This document shows, in pieces, positions 63,964 to 64,000 of a stretch of DNA of 64,000 nt. The stretch's first letter is position 1. Every line of letters starts with the position of its first letter. The translations under genes were made by a program, and so were the position numbers. Source of the DNA: Betaproteobacteria bacterium (GTDB taxonomy: Bacteria; Bdellovibrionota_B; Oligoflexia; Silvanigrellales; Silvanigrellaceae); contig VGHE01000003.1 of assembly GCA_016868315.1 (NCBI GenBank), positions 309,044-373,043 of the forward strand. The letters run 5' to 3'. The notes beneath the pieces are model-generated. The model had not been told where the DNA came from. It searched no databases and saw nothing but the letters and a program-made list of their open reading frames with translations.

Positions 63964-63978
63964 CCCCCCCCCCCCCCC
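63964..63978 (+). repeat. Run of 15 C
   Basis: An unbroken C15 tract close to the right edge, upstream of the minus-strand caspase-like gene. Long mononucleotide tracts can slip, and are also common assembly artefacts at contig ends. Confidence 0.9.
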
Positions 63979-64000
63979 GCATGTGTTTTTTTCGCGCATT

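Noticed and set aside
1..64000. CRISPR arrays, insertion sequences, prophage, rRNA
   Set aside because: No regularly spaced repeats, transposase or integrase motifs, or rRNA-like sequence were seen on reading the window.

Overview
The window looks like chromosomal DNA of a Gram-negative bacterium. The signs are outer-membrane barrels with signal peptides, a TonB/TonB-dependent-receptor operon, a bacterial lipocalin, NagZ, several lipobox lipoproteins and MutL next to MiaA. GC is roughly balanced by eye and Shine-Dalgarno sites (AGGAGG/GAGG) are strong. The many secreted or lipid-anchored hydrolases, the bipartite ABC exporter and the weakly conserved exported proteins suggest a Bdellovibrionota/Oligoflexia-like or other deltaproteobacteria-grade organism. 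That placement is an inference from gene style, not from a marker gene. I see no phage, insertion sequence, CRISPR array or rRNA.

Left part (1-15 kb): a two-gene ABCC-type ABC exporter that runs off the left edge, divergent from a gene with an HESSH motif; tRNA-Val(CAC); a membrane-anchored DsbA-like oxidoreductase and a small barrel-like protein; nadD; a four-gene minus-strand operon tonB - TonB-dependent receptor - lipoprotein - PfkB kinase; a small exported protein; nagZ; glpK; khpA.

Middle (15-36 kb): a siroheme reductase half-domain fused to a long acidic tail; a minus-strand run of two exported proteins, DedA and MscS; a SanA/YdcF-like protein; a large exported protein; gltX; a double-domain M16 peptidase; an alpha-amylase lipoprotein; the mutL-miaA pair. 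Then fadD starts a plus-strand run into an AddB-like nuclease and an AddA-like helicase-nuclease.

Right part (42-64 kb): accessory in character. An exported SGNH-like protein is translationally coupled to a trypsin-like protein whose nucleophile position appears to be Asp. A U32 peptidase-family protein is coupled to a chorismate mutase. Then come small exported Cys-containing proteins, including a tandem paralogue pair and an antisense-overlapping pair, an orphan XRE regulator and a rhomboid protease. Next is a degraded two-gene locus: a PEP-utilising enzyme with an in-frame TAA and a frameshift, and a membrane-anchored beta-propeller with an in-frame TAG. A Kef-type antiporter, ung and a lipocalin follow. 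The right end holds a Cys/His/Asn-triad lipoprotein with SH3b domain, a four-repeat Cys protein and a caspase/legumain-like lipoprotein, and then a run of 15 C.

The most unusual items are the siroheme half-reductase fusion (15513-17264), the broken PEP-enzyme/beta-propeller locus (53076-56855), the apparent pseudoprotease (44482-45585) and the exported clan CD-like peptidase (62691-63851).
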